Shown in pieces: positions 24,796 to 32,842 of a stretch of DNA of 32,842 nucleotides (position 1 is the stretch's first letter; every line of letters begins with the position of its first letter). The position numbers and the translations under genes were made by a program. The notes under the pieces were generated by a model. The model saw nothing but the letters and a program-made list of their open reading frames with translations. It had not been told where the DNA came from and ran no database searches. This DNA is from Pseudomonadota bacterium (GTDB lineage: Bacteria > Pseudomonadota > Alphaproteobacteria > Micropepsales > Micropepsaceae). The stretch lies in contig JAKOQZ010000088.1 in NCBI GenBank assembly GCA_029778105.1, positions 1 to 32,842 of the forward strand, given 5' to 3'.

Positions 24796-27730
24796 CCGCC
24801 AGAACCCTCTGCTCGGCCCATCCCGACCCGATCGCCCTGGCGAGCGCCAGCGCCTCGTGCAGATAGGGCGCCGCCTGTTCCGGTCTGGCGCAACACAATG
24901 CCCGCACCCGCAACGTTTCCGCCCGGAAAAACCGCTCGGCGGGATTCATCGATAGGGCTCTGTCGCACGCAGCGCGCGCCGCCTTCAGATCACGATTCTC
25001 CAGGTGCGATTGGGCCAGCCATGTCAGATACATGGTTTGGCCGTTCTGCGACCGGTTGGCGGTCATCCGCCCAAGCCCGTCCTGCATCATGGCGATTCCG
25101 GCCTTTCGACGCCCCTGCATGACGAGCGCACGTCCGAGGACGATGCGCGCGGTCGCCGAGAACTGCGGAAACCCTTCCGCGTCTGAAATCGTCATCGCCG
25201 CCCGCGCCAACCGCGCCGCTTCGCCCGGCTCGTCCATCAGCACATACGTCATGGCGGCCATGTAGAAGGCGAAGGCGCGGACATAGGGCACGGTCGATTT
25301 CTCGCCGTGGGCCACAACCTTGGCATTGCGCTGGCGCGCAAGGCCGGCACGGCCGAGCAGCCAGGCATTCACCGCCGCATTGCCGACGGTCTGGGGGACG
25401 GCGCCTGGACGGCGCACGAAGGCGGGGGTGCGGAAGCTGCCCGCCCCGGCGCGATAGGCTGCCTCGCCCTCGACCAAGGCGCCGACGCGATAGGCCGTGG
25501 TCATCTGGATCATGAACGCCGTGCCCAGTGTCTCCGGCCCGCCATCGGCCTCGGCAAGGGGCATCGCGCGGGCCGCAAGCTCACGTGCCCGGCCGTAATC
25601 GCCGGCGCTGGACGCCGCCATCCATTCCGCCGCGATCTGGTTGAACAACCGGCCGCTTTCGCCGAGCCGCTCTGCCAGAGTCCGGGCGCGTGCCGCCGCC
25701 TCGGCGACTGCGGGTGCGGAGTAGCCGTCGGTGATCTGCAGCGCGTTGGTCAGCGCACTGCTGAGCTCCATCTCCTCGCGGTCCCGCTCGATGCTGGCGG
25801 GCATCTGCGTCAACATCTCCATGGCCGCACGGTAGGCGCGCGCCGCTTCGCCATGCGCGCCCTCTGCGACATATCGGCGGCCGAGATCGCGATAGGCGTC
25901 AGTCGCCCGCCGCAGATCTCCCGCCTCGCGCCAGTGACGGGCGATCGTCTCCGCAGAAGCGCCCGTCTTTGCGGCCAGACCCGCCGCCCGGCGATGCAGC
26001 GACCGGCGGTCGTCTCTCAGCAAAGACGCATAGGCGGCTTCATGAATGAGCGCGTGACGAAATGCATACTGCCCTGCCCGAATCGTCAGCAGATCGGACC
26101 GAAGCAATGATTTCAGATCCGCGCTGACGCGCCGCGCGGGGAAGCGCGTCAGACGGCGCAGCAGACTTTCTTCAAAACGTGGGCCCAGAACCGACGCGAC
26201 CCGCGCCAGCGAGGCAGCTGAGCCGGTCGCATCCAGACGCGCCGTCAGCAGCCCCGACAGCGTATCGGGCAACGCGTTGATCCGTTGTGGCGCGGTGATG
26301 AGATGCGTCGCCAGCTCCTCGGCGAAGAGCGGATTGCCGTCCGACCGCCGGACCAGCGCTTCGACACCTTCCGCCGCCAGATCCGGCCCGGCGATCCGAC
26401 CCACGATGCTGCCGATCGCCGTCTTGCTCAGCGGCGCAAGCCTTATCGCCTGCCCGCCCGTCATCAACCGCCCCAGCGCCGGAATCGCCGCGCGGGACGA
26501 CCCGATGACGAGAAGCGGGGCGCTCGTCTTGGTGGTCAGCAGCGTTCTGACCAGCTCCAGCGTCGAGGGATCGACCCACTGCAGGTCTTCGATCACGATA
26601 ATCCCCGGCTTGTCGGCTGTCCGGGCCAGCAGCCAGGAGACCAGCGAGGCATTCAGGCGCCGCCTGCGGTCTTCGCCGCTATACACGCCCTGATCTTCAT
26701 CATCAGCCAGCCCCATAAGGCTCGCAATAGGTCCGATCACGCCGGCAGGCATGACGCCCGACAGCGCCAGCATCTTCTCCAAGCTCTTATAGGTCAGACC
26801 CTCGTCGCTGTCCGATGCGGACAGGATCAACCGCCGCGCAATCGCATAGGCGGTGCCTTCCTGCGAAGGGTCTGCTGCGGCTTCAAGCCAGACATGGCTT
26901 TCACCCGAGATCCTGCGCTGAAACTCGTAGATCAGGCGGGATTTTCCGATGCCTGCCTCGCCCAGCACCGGCACAAACACCAGCCGGCCGGATTTGGCGC
27001 GCCGCCAGGCCGAGGCCAATTGCGCGAGTTCATCCGATCGCCCCGCCAGCGGCGCATGCCGGTGCGCCAACCGTTCCGACAGAGGCTGGCTGAAGTCAGC
27101 GGCGCTCTCGACGGCGAAGGCCGTTTCGGGCTTGGCGAAACCCTTCAACTCAAGACCGGAGATCGGCGCCATCTCAAAAAGGCCGGCGGCAAGCCGTGCC
27201 GTCGCGGCGCAGACCACGACCTGTCCCGGCGCCGCGACGGCCTGCAGACGTGCGGCAAGGTTAGGGGCGCTCCCGATGACGCCGCGCTCCGAGGCGGCGC
27301 CCTTGCCGACCAGATCCCCGATGACCGTCGGCCCGGTCGCAATTCCGCACCGCACAGACATCGCATGGCCGTGCGGCGGGACGAGTGTACGGGCGGCTTC
27401 GCAGACGGAAAGCGCCGCCCTGATGGCCCGGGCAGGGTCGCCTTCGCGCGCCAGCGGATAGCCGAAATACGCCATGATGCCGTCGCCGGTATAGCGCGCG
27501 ATGAACCCGCCGGAGCTTTCTATCCGCTGCGCGAAGGCGTTGAGATAGGCGTGAAGCACATCGCGCGAATCTTCAGGGTCGAGCCGTTCGGTCAGCTCGA
27601 CCGAACGCACCAGATCGCAGAACAGCACCGTCACCTGACGGCGCTGTGCGCCGCCGGAAACGATCCCTGTACCTCGCGTCTGCCCCTGCATGCCCCTGCG
27701 GATGGACTGACCGCCCGGGTTCTTCACCAT
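24785..27730 (-). CDS. Class III adenylate/guanylate cyclase-AAA ATPase-TPR protein
   Basis: This 981-aa cytosolic protein joins three parts. An N-terminal class III nucleotide cyclase domain (about 30-210) has metal-binding Asp39 (LFCDLVRS) and Asp83 (YTGDGIMAYFGYP) and the transition-state pair Asn157/Arg161 (NLAAR). A STAND/AAA-type ATPase domain follows, with P-loop GEAGIGKSR (257-265) and Walker B IIVIEDLQW. The C-terminal half (from about 590) has TPR-like helical repeats. The family position usually holding the purine-selecting Lys (AKYMGD) is Arg79 (ARYTGD). It starts 49 bases after the Crp gene on the same strand and follows GAGGGG, so they are probably co-transcribed. Activity may be changed by the Lys to Arg exchange; ligand and input signal are unknown. 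Confidence 0.9.
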   Translation of the reverse strand: MVKNPGGQSIRRGMQGQTRGTGIVSGGAQRRQVTVLFCDLVRSVELTERLDPEDSRDVLHAYLNAFAQRIESSGGFIARYTGDGIMAYFGYPLAREGDPARAIRAALSVCEAARTLVPPHGHAMSVRCGIATGPTVIGDLVGKGAASERGVIGSAPNLAARLQAVAAPGQVVVCAATARLAAGLFEMAPISGLELKGFAKPETAFAVESAADFSQPLSERLAHRHAPLAGRSDELAQLASAWRRAKSGRLVFVPVLGEAGIGKSRLIYEFQRRISGESHVWLEAAADPSQEGTAYAIARRLILSASDSDEGLTYKSLEKMLALSGVMPAGVIGPIASLMGLADDEDQGVYSGEDRRRRLNASLVSWLLARTADKPGIIVIEDLQWVDPSTLELVRTLLTTKTSAPLLVIGSSRAAIPALGRLMTGGQAIRLAPLSKTAIGSIVGRIAGPDLAAEGVEALVRRSDGNPLFAEELATHLITAPQRINALPDTLSGLLTARLDATGSAASLARVASVLGPRFEESLLRRLTRFPARRVSADLKSLLRSDLLTIRAGQYAFRHALIHEAAYASLLRDDRRSLHRRAAGLAAKTGASAETIARHWREAGDLRRATDAYRDLGRRYVAEGAHGEAARAYRAAMEMLTQMPASIERDREEMELSSALTNALQITDGYSAPAVAEAAARARTLAERLGESGRLFNQIAAEWMAASSAGDYGRARELAARAMPLAEADGGPETLGTAFMIQMTTAYRVGALVEGEAAYRAGAGSFRTPAFVRRPGAVPQTVGNAAVNAWLLGRAGLARQRNAKVVAHGEKSTVPYVRAFAFYMAAMTYVLMDEPGEAARLARAAMTISDAEGFPQFSATARIVLGRALVMQGRRKAGIAMMQDGLGRMTANRSQNGQTMYLTWLAQSHLENRDLKAARAACDRALSMNPAERFFRAETLRVRALCCARPEQAAPYLHEALALARAIGSGWAEQRVLAVIP

Positions 27731-27779
27731 GTCGCCCCTCGCATGGCGAAGTGAACATCGCCAGCGCGTCTCTCACAAG

Positions 27780-28472
27780 TCACGTCAGCGGGTCAGATAC
27801 AGATGCCAACTCGCGCACCGACATTTCCAATCGCTCAAGATCGAGAAAACACAGTCGCTTGTGTCCGGTCGTGATCACGCCGAGCCGGGCCAGCCGCCGA
27901 AGCTCGCGCGTAACGGCCTCGCGATGCGAACCGATGCGGGCGCCGAGCTCTTCATGCGTCGGCGCCGGCGCGATGACGGTCGACGGCGCCGCCAAACGCG
28001 CCATGCGCAGCAGCTCGCTATGCAAACGGGCCTGCATGTTGAGCGCGCTCAGTTCGAAAACACGCTCCGTCAGCCGCCTGACCTCCGCTCCGAGACGCCG
28101 CGCCAGCCAAAGCGAGGCTTCGGGCGATGTCTCAAGGCACTTCAGAAAGTCGGACCGCGCCATTACGGAAAGCGTCACGGGCTCGATGGCGACGACGCTC
28201 GCCGAGCGCGGGCCGCCGTCCAGCGCGGCGAGCTCGCCGAAAACGTCGCCGGGCGCAAGATCTCTCACCGAGACCGCACGTCCCGCCGGACTGTGCAGAA
28301 CGATACGCGCAGCGCCCGAAACGAGACAGAATACGTCCAATGATCGCGCACCGTTGGAGAGGATGGTCTTGCCCGCAGGAACGCGTCTTTCAACCAGGTG
28401 CACAGCGATGCTCTGCCGCAGCGCCGGCGGCAGGAACGCAAAGGGTGGCGGCGATGCCGAACGGCCGTTCAT
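27780..28472 (-). CDS. Crp/Fnr-family transcriptional regulator
   Basis: This 230-aa protein is a Crp-type activator. The cyclic-nucleotide domain has GDVFGELAALDGGPRSASVVA, which keeps the phosphate-binding FGEL and R-S-A residues of cAMP-binding Crp proteins. The C-terminal HTH is PTHEELGARIGSHREAVTRELRRL. The ATG at 28472 is the only good start, although GGAGG lies unusually close to it; longer forms would begin with TTG or GTG and lack better ribosome sites. There is no Fe-S cysteine cluster of Fnr type. The cyclase gene follows on the same strand, so the two may form a cAMP signalling unit. It diverges from the small gene at 28522. Confidence 0.9.
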   Translation of the reverse strand: MNGRSASPPPFAFLPPALRQSIAVHLVERRVPAGKTILSNGARSLDVFCLVSGAARIVLHSPAGRAVSVRDLAPGDVFGELAALDGGPRSASVVAIEPVTLSVMARSDFLKCLETSPEASLWLARRLGAEVRRLTERVFELSALNMQARLHSELLRMARLAAPSTVIAPAPTHEELGARIGSHREAVTRELRRLARLGVITTGHKRLCFLDLERLEMSVRELASVSDPLT

Positions 28473-28521
28473 ACCTCCGACTAGACCGGTCCCCCGGCCG
28501 CTGCGCAACCCGACGGGGGCT

Positions 28522-28869
28522 GTGGGAAATGCCACAGACGTCTCAACCGCCCTTCGCCACGCTCTCGCCAACGTCTGGTCGGCCGCCCAGAGCCGACTGA
28601 TCGCGGGAGCGAAAGGAAACCGGTTGGCGAAGGCCTATATCGTGATTGCGCGGTCCGGCATGAAGCGGGGGCGCTATTTTGACGGCATTGTCGTTCGTGA
28701 AGACTCGATATTCCTGCCGCCCTACCGGAAGGTGTTCGGTCCGACCCGGCGCACGCAATGCCTTATCTGGCGCGCCACGCATTGCGATCCGCTGCCCGAA
28801 TGGCGCGGCGCCGAAAACCGTGTGGTCTATCTCAGACCACCCGCGGAAGTGACGGAGATGGGCCGTTGA
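28522..28869 (+). CDS. Hypothetical protein (115 aa; start uncertain)
   Basis: I do not recognise a family. The reading frame shows coding character, with the stretch AYIVIARSGMKRGRYFDGIVV followed by PPYRKVFGPTRR and CLIWRATHCDP. It appears cytosolic, basic and with two cysteines. The start is uncertain: GTG at 28522 gives 115 residues, and TTG at 28624, preceded by AAAGGAAA, gives 81. Its TGA overlaps the TTG of the next gene (TTGA), which supports a two-gene unit. It diverges from the Crp gene 50 bases away. Confidence 0.5.
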   Translation: MGNATDVSTALRHALANVWSAAQSRLIAGAKGNRLAKAYIVIARSGMKRGRYFDGIVVREDSIFLPPYRKVFGPTRRTQCLIWRATHCDPLPEWRGAENRVVYLRPPAEVTEMGR

Positions 28870-29129
28870 GCAAGGTCGAAGTCGCCGTATCCGGATCGGT
28901 GTCCCGATGCTGGCTCTGGATCGACGCGGCGCCCTTGGCTGTCGTGGACGGACGCGGGGCCATGGATCTCGCGCCCGGGCGGCACCTGCTCACCTGGGTC
29001 ATGGCTGGCGAGAGGGGCGAGACGCTCAGCGTCACGCTCAGCCGCGGGATTCGCACCTTGCTTCCCCGGCGTGCGCGCATGCCGGCCTCCAAGCCGCTGG
29101 GCTTCGGCGGCGTGTATTTCGACGTCTGA
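28866..29129 (+). CDS. Hypothetical 87-aa protein, TTG start
   Basis: No family is recognised. The product is beta-rich (KVEVAVSGSVSRCWLWIDAAP then GRHLLTWVMAGERGETLSVTL) and ends FGGVYFDV, with one Cys. The TTG start at 28866 overlaps the upstream stop, and GGAG lies about nine bases before it, which suggests translational coupling to the upstream hypothetical gene. A longer ATG form from 28758 would overlap that gene in another frame and has no ribosome site. It converges on hemC with six bases between the stops. Confidence 0.5.
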   Translation: MSKVEVAVSGSVSRCWLWIDAAPLAVVDGRGAMDLAPGRHLLTWVMAGERGETLSVTLSRGIRTLLPRRARMPASKPLGFGGVYFDV

Positions 29130-29135
29130 GAGCGG

Positions 29136-30068
29136 CTAGAGATTCAACAGACGCCCAGCACGCAGCTTGAGGGCGTCGCCGGTTGTTTTGCCCAGGGCGT
29201 GCGCATCGGCCACCGTTGGCGTTTCCTCCAGCCGGACGGCTGCGACTTCCCGGGCCGAACCATCAAGCGCATAGACTTCGGCCCGCAGCCCAAACCCGCC
29301 GCCCGGCTCGTTCGCCGCATGGATCGCGATCGCGCTGCGGCACGAGCCATCGAGCGCCGCAAGGCACGCTCGCTCGGCGGCGAGCGCAACAGCCGTCGGC
29401 GCGTCATCGACCAGAGCGGCAAGGGCGCGCGTCTCCTCGTCGTCTGACCGGCACTCCAGCCCGACCACACCCTGCCCCGCAGCGGGCAGAAACTGGGCCG
29501 TCGCCAGAGGCGCTACCGCGGGTTGCAGCCCCAGCCGGTTAAGACCCGCCATGGCCAATAGCGTCGCGTCCGCTTCGCCGCGGGCCAGCTTGTCCAGCCG
29601 CGTCTGGACATTGCCGCGGAACAGCACGATCGACAGGTCCGGCCTTTGGTGCAGCAGCGCCGCAGCCCGGCGCGGACTGGTGGTGCCGACGCGCGCGCCG
29701 GGCTTCAGGACGGCGATCGAATCCGCACCCAAAAGCGCATCGCGGGCATCCTCTCGCGGCAGGGCCGCAACGATTCCCAGGCCTTCTGGAAGCACACCCG
29801 GCACGTCTTTCATGGAGTGGACCGCCAGATCGACGCGCCCGTCGAACAGTGCCTCCTCCAGTTCCTTGACGAACAAGCCCTTGCCGCCCGCCTCCGCCAG
29901 AGGCCGGTCGGTGATGCGATCGCCGCTCGTCTTGATGACGACCAGCTCAAGGCGCTCCGCCGCCTCAGTGTCCGACCAGCCCATGGCCGCAGACAGGCGA
30001 CGAATGGCCTCATGCGCCTGCGCCAGCGCCAGCGGAGACCCGCGTGTACCAATCCGAAAGCGTTTCAC
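29136..30068 (-). CDS. hemC: HemC, hydroxymethylbilane synthase (porphobilinogen deaminase)
   Basis: HemC (310 aa) joins four porphobilinogens into hydroxymethylbilane in heme and other tetrapyrrole synthesis. The sequence begins IGTRGSPLALAQA and holds ASP-containing catalytic HSMKDVP (Asp88), GTTSPRRAA, FRGNVQTRLDKL and LDGSCRSAIAIHA with the dipyrromethane-cofactor Cys243. Length is normal and nothing is missing. It is a single gene here: the upstream region holds a palindrome and a divergent small gene, and no hemD follows. Confidence 0.97.
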   Translation of the reverse strand: MKRFRIGTRGSPLALAQAHEAIRRLSAAMGWSDTEAAERLELVVIKTSGDRITDRPLAEAGGKGLFVKELEEALFDGRVDLAVHSMKDVPGVLPEGLGIVAALPREDARDALLGADSIAVLKPGARVGTTSPRRAAALLHQRPDLSIVLFRGNVQTRLDKLARGEADATLLAMAGLNRLGLQPAVAPLATAQFLPAAGQGVVGLECRSDDEETRALAALVDDAPTAVALAAERACLAALDGSCRSAIAIHAANEPGGGFGLRAEVYALDGSAREVAAVRLEETPTVADAHALGKTTGDALKLRAGRLLNL

Positions 30069-30217
30069 TCATGCGCTCCTGAAGCGATCAGCCCCTCAAG
30101 CCCGACATCCAGCGCCACGTCAAGGCAGCGCCGTCGCCGCGATGGGACGTAGACACGGCGTTGCAGCAGCCGCCTGTCGCAACGGCGAAACCTGGATACG
30201 AAGGATGCCGGAACAAC

Positions 30218-30234
30218 AATGCATGACATGCATT
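30218..30234. promoter_or_regulatory. Perfect 17-bp palindrome between hemC and a small gene
   Basis: AATGCATGACATGCATT is a perfect palindrome around one base, 69 bases before the ATG of the 68-aa gene and 150 bases upstream of hemC. It could be an operator for either; no known consensus is recognised. Confidence 0.4.
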
Positions 30235-30302
30235 TAGCTCTTTATTGCACCGCACAATTCTGGTTTGCTCCCCACTAAGGTCAATGTGCAGGAAACCGAC
30301 TC

Positions 30303-30509
30303 ATGCATGCGATCTCTGCCCCTGAATGGCCCAGCACGGCCAGACTGACCGAGCCGACGCTGCGGGCGACGGCCGGGGTGCTGATCCGGGCCTATGGCTC
30401 GGGCGCCATTGACGAGGCCAGAACCCGGCTGACCGATGCATTGCAGGATCGCGACATCGAGGCCGCGGCCGCCTGGCGCCGGCTTATCGCGATCCTCGCA
30501 GAAGACTAG
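30303..30509 (+). CDS. Hypothetical 68-aa helical protein
   Basis: No family is recognised. The product is Ala/Arg/Glu-rich and predicted helical (LRATAGVLIRAYGSGAIDEA followed by a second helix DIEAAAAWRRLIAILAED), with no signal peptide. The ATG follows AGGAAA at good spacing. The palindrome 69 bases upstream could control it. The small size leaves some doubt, but codon use and the ribosome site support it. A frame on the opposite strand here is less convincing. Confidence 0.6.
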   Translation: MHAISAPEWPSTARLTEPTLRATAGVLIRAYGSGAIDEARTRLTDALQDRDIEAAAAWRRLIAILAED

Positions 30510-30675
30510 GTCCCGGCGAGCGCCCGGTCGGCGCAAGCCGCGTATTCAGCGAGGATGCGGCACGGCGAGCGGCGCCGCGTCCGACTGTCACGACAATTCA
30601 GATAAATTGGACTGAATGCGGAAACCCCGCCGAAACGGCGCCCGGATAGCTTCCGGTCGCGAGACGGGGAACCGA

Positions 30676-30831
30676 ATGACCGACATTTCTGGCGTTGATC
30701 CGGATTACTCAGGCGTCGTGAGCCAGCCTGCCGAAGGCATGCGGCTGGACTGGGTCTCTTGCGTCACCTGGATGGGCGCCGCCCTGTTGTCGGCGGGCTT
30801 CTGGACCCTGGTCGTATCGACGGTCGCCTGA
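30676..30831 (+). CDS. Hypothetical small membrane protein (51 aa)
   Basis: This 51-residue product has one C-terminal hydrophobic helix (about 26-50, VSCVTWMGAALLSAGFWTLVV) after a polar, acidic N-terminus. No family is recognised. The ATG at 30676 follows GGGGA; an in-frame start at 30616 lacks a ribosome site. It converges on the gene ending at 30840. It is likely a single-span inner-membrane protein, but function is unknown. Confidence 0.55.
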   Translation: MTDISGVDPDYSGVVSQPAEGMRLDWVSCVTWMGAALLSAGFWTLVVSTVA

Positions 30832-30839
30832 ACGACGCT

Positions 30840-31541
30840 TCACGAGCGCGCGTCTGAGGCTGTCTTTCTGACGCGCACCCGGTTGATCCACTGCACTGCC
30901 TCGGGGTTGCCCGAAAACGCTGCCTGCAGGGCCGCATCCGCGCCCGGCTCAAAGACCAGTTGTGCGAGCGAACGCCGCCATTCGTGGCGGGCCCAGATCG
31001 TCTGCAGATCCTCGATCGCGAGCGCCTGCACGGCCTGATCGAGCTTATCCCAGCACAACATCGCCGTCCGGGTCCGCACGACGATGAACGGCAGGATCAG
31101 ATTGCGCGACAGATAGGCGACCTGCAGCGCCGAAACCGCACCCGCCTCGTCGCCGCTCGCGGCCCGCGCCCACGCCATCGCGGTCCAAGCGCGCGGCTCA
31201 AGAGGAATGCTGCGCACGGCGATCCCCAGCGGGTCCAAAGCCGCCGTATAGAACGACTTCGCAGCGCCTTCCTGACCGTCGCGTCGCGAAAGATCGCCTT
31301 GCTGGACATAAAGCAGCCCGCGGGTCGCGGAGATTTCGCCATCGCGCTGCGCGCGGCGCGCAAGCAGATGCGCCACCGCCTCATAAGATTCCGGCGATGC
31401 GACGGGATCGGCTTCGAGCCGCTCGACCGACGCAAGCGCCCGGTTGGCCTCAAACCCCGACTGGAGGCCCGAAATGCCCAACACGGCCAGGCCGAGGCCC
31501 GGCGTCATCGCGATCGCGCGGATTGCGATCCGCCCGAGCAT
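30840..31541 (-). CDS. Hypothetical membrane-anchored protein in exopolysaccharide operon
   Basis: This 233-aa protein has one N-terminal hydrophobic segment (about 10-30, AMTPGLGLAVLGISGL) that could anchor it or act as an uncleaved signal, and then helical repeats resembling a TPR-like solenoid (for example ESYEAVAHLLARRAQRDGEIS and GDEAGAVSALQVAYLS). It begins one base after the Wzc-like stop, so it is co-transcribed and probably works with the polysaccharide machinery. No enzyme motif was seen. The start at 31541 (ATG) is chosen over a longer form that would overlap the Wzc gene. Confidence 0.75.
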   Translation of the reverse strand: MLGRIAIRAIAMTPGLGLAVLGISGLQSGFEANRALASVERLEADPVASPESYEAVAHLLARRAQRDGEISATRGLLYVQQGDLSRRDGQEGAAKSFYTAALDPLGIAVRSIPLEPRAWTAMAWARAASGDEAGAVSALQVAYLSRNLILPFIVVRTRTAMLCWDKLDQAVQALAIEDLQTIWARHEWRRSLAQLVFEPGADAALQAAFSGNPEAVQWINRVRVRKTASDARS

Positions 31542-31542
31542 G

Positions 31543-32842
31543 TCAGGACTGATAGTACTGGGTGTACTTCGAATAGGCCGACGTGCCGTATGAGTAGATC
31601 GTCGACCGGCGGGCATCGGTCCGGTTCAGCACCACACCGGCGATCACGGCGCCGGCATCGCGAAGCTGGCGGATCGCTGCGGCGACCGCATCGCGCGCCG
31701 TCTTTTCCCAGCGCACGGTGAAGACGACCGAGTCGACATGCTTCAGGATCAACTTGGTGTCGTTGATCAGCAGCGCCGGGGCGGAGTCGATGACGACGAA
31801 ATCGTAGTTGGCGCGCAGCTGCTCGATCAGTTGGCCGATCGCGTTGGACGCCAGAACGTCAGGCGGGCTGATCGCCGGCTGGTTGACGCCCAGAATGTGC
31901 ATCGACGATTTCGGATCGATCGCCATCGCCTCGGACAGCGAGGTTCGCCCGGCAAGGTACTCGATAACCCCGCCCGCTCCGGCTTCGGCCTTCGAGACGC
32001 GCATGACATTCGGGTGCCGCAGGTCCAGATCGAGCAGCGCCACCTTGGCCTCGCCACGACTTTTGAGACGGGCAAGCGAAATCGCCAACGTGGTCTTGCC
32101 TTCGCTCGGCAGCGCCGATGTCACGAGCACGACCTTCGGCGGCTTGTCGACATTGGAGATCGCCAACGCGGTCTGCATGCTGCGGATCGCTTCGGTATAG
32201 GCGGATAGAGGCTTGTCGACCACGAGGCTGGCCGGGTCGGAAGCCCGGCCCTTGCGCCCGGCATCGGGCACCGAAGCGATGGCGGCAAGACCCAGATTCT
32301 GCTCCACCTGCTCCAGTGTGCGGAAACCATTGTCCAGACGATCGACGATGAAAGCGACGGCGACGCCGAAGAACAGCGCAACGGGAATCAGCGCGCCGAA
32401 GACCAGAGTCGCGCTGCGCGGCGAGCTGGGCCGGACGGGGATCTGAGCTTCGGACAGGATTCGGGCGTCCGGGCTCTGGATTTCGTCCGTGCCCTGCGTG
32501 CTCTTCAGCCGCGCCAGCATCGCTTCATAGAGATTGCGGATCGAGTCGGCCTCGCGCTGCAGGGCGCGAAGCCCGACGACGCCCTGGCGTTTGTCGTTGG
32601 CCGTCGATTCCAGTTCGTCGAGCCGGGCCTGAATGGCGTTCTCGGTCGCGACCGCCGCCGCAAGCTCGGCGCGCATCGAGCCGACGATCCGTGAAGTTTC
32701 TTCGCTGATCTTCGAACGGATATCGCTCAGCTCCGAACGGGCCTGCATCACCTTGGGGTGGCGGTCCTGATACTTGTTCAGAAGCTCCGCGAGCTTGACG
32801 CTCAACTCGGCCTCCTGGCTGCGAAGGCTTGAGATCAGCGGC
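31543..32842 (-). CDS. Wzc-like polysaccharide co-polymerase/tyrosine autokinase (5' end missing)
   Basis: This partial gene (at least 432 residues, open to the window edge) encodes the C-terminal part of a polysaccharide co-polymerase fused to a bacterial tyrosine kinase, which controls chain length and export of a capsule or exopolysaccharide. The periplasmic coiled coil is followed by the second membrane helix (LVFGALIPVALFFGVAVAFI) after a Pro-rich SSPRS. The kinase has Walker A SALPSEGKTT, Walker A' LLDLDLRHP and Walker B FVVIDSAP. The Tyr-rich tail (six Tyr in the last 20 residues) is the autophosphorylation cluster. The protein's N-terminus and the rest of the operon lie beyond the window. 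Confidence 0.93.
   Translation of the reverse strand, partial: PLISSLRSQEAELSVKLAELLNKYQDRHPKVMQARSELSDIRSKISEETSRIVGSMRAELAAAVATENAIQARLDELESTANDKRQGVVGLRALQREADSIRNLYEAMLARLKSTQGTDEIQSPDARILSEAQIPVRPSSPRSATLVFGALIPVALFFGVAVAFIVDRLDNGFRTLEQVEQNLGLAAIASVPDAGRKGRASDPASLVVDKPLSAYTEAIRSMQTALAISNVDKPPKVVLVTSALPSEGKTTLAISLARLKSRGEAKVALLDLDLRHPNVMRVSKAEAGAGGVIEYLAGRTSLSEAMAIDPKSSMHILGVNQPAISPPDVLASNAIGQLIEQLRANYDFVVIDSAPALLINDTKLILKHVDSVVFTVRWEKTARDAVAAAIRQLRDAGAVIAGVVLNRTDARRSTIYSYGTSAYSKYTQYYQS

Noticed and set aside
30234-30536. 100-aa frame on the minus strand opposite the 68-aa gene
   Set aside because: It has no ribosome site, a Pro/Gly/Arg-rich composition and overlaps a plus-strand gene with a good ribosome site.

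Overview
The window is GC-rich chromosomal DNA, most likely from an alphaproteobacterium. This rests on codon use, an alphaproteobacterial-style TonB-dependent receptor, a BigR/SqrR-type ArsR regulator and a Crp/cyclase pair; the genus cannot be told. Genes are densely packed, no gene-free stretch exceeds about 240 bp, and I saw no rRNA, tRNA, CRISPR array or insertion sequence.

Layout: (1) 1-4712 (+): the 3' end of the kdp potassium-uptake operon (partial kdpB, then kdpC, kdpD, kdpE). (2) 4793-11674: a catabolic/uptake locus with a SnoaL-like protein, a carboxymuconolactone-decarboxylase-like protein, a VOC protein, a MarR repressor, a TonB-dependent receptor, an HMG-CoA-lyase-like enzyme and a class III CoA-transferase. 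A 15-bp palindrome, GTCA-N7-TGAC/T, lies upstream of every transcription unit here (five sites, one degenerate), so I infer one MarR regulon. (3) 11665-18627 (-): a lasso-peptide biosynthetic cluster. In transcription order it has an ABC exporter (D), an HPr-kinase-like peptide kinase (K), a 50-aa precursor (A) with GTG start and Shine-Dalgarno, an intercistronic terminator, a PqqD-like RRE protein (B1), an Asn-synthetase-like cyclase (C), a PRMT-fold methyltransferase (M) and a transglutaminase-like leader peptidase (B2). The predicted core starts AGPG, has Glu at position 8 (8-residue ring) and ends in Ser, the residue phosphorylated in the paeninodin group.

(4) 18814-23937: a putative sulfide/persulfide module with a DUF2892 membrane protein divergent from a BigR/SqrR-like repressor, then a rhodanese, an RND periplasmic adaptor and an RND pump, all overlapping or nearly so. 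(5) 24058-24795: two divergent unknown genes. (6) 24785-28472 (-): a Crp-family regulator followed by a large class III cyclase/ATPase/TPR protein. (7) 28522-29129 (+): two coupled unknown genes; then hemC (-) and two small unknown genes (+). (8) 30840-32842 (-): a secreted/anchored hypothetical protein downstream of a truncated Wzc-like tyrosine kinase of an exopolysaccharide operon.

The main item of interest is the lasso cluster, which joins a C-terminal-Ser kinase with an unusual PRMT-like methyltransferase and an atypical leader. The five-site MarR regulon and the RND pump inside a sulfide-type operon come next. All functions are read from sequence motifs recalled from memory; no search was run.
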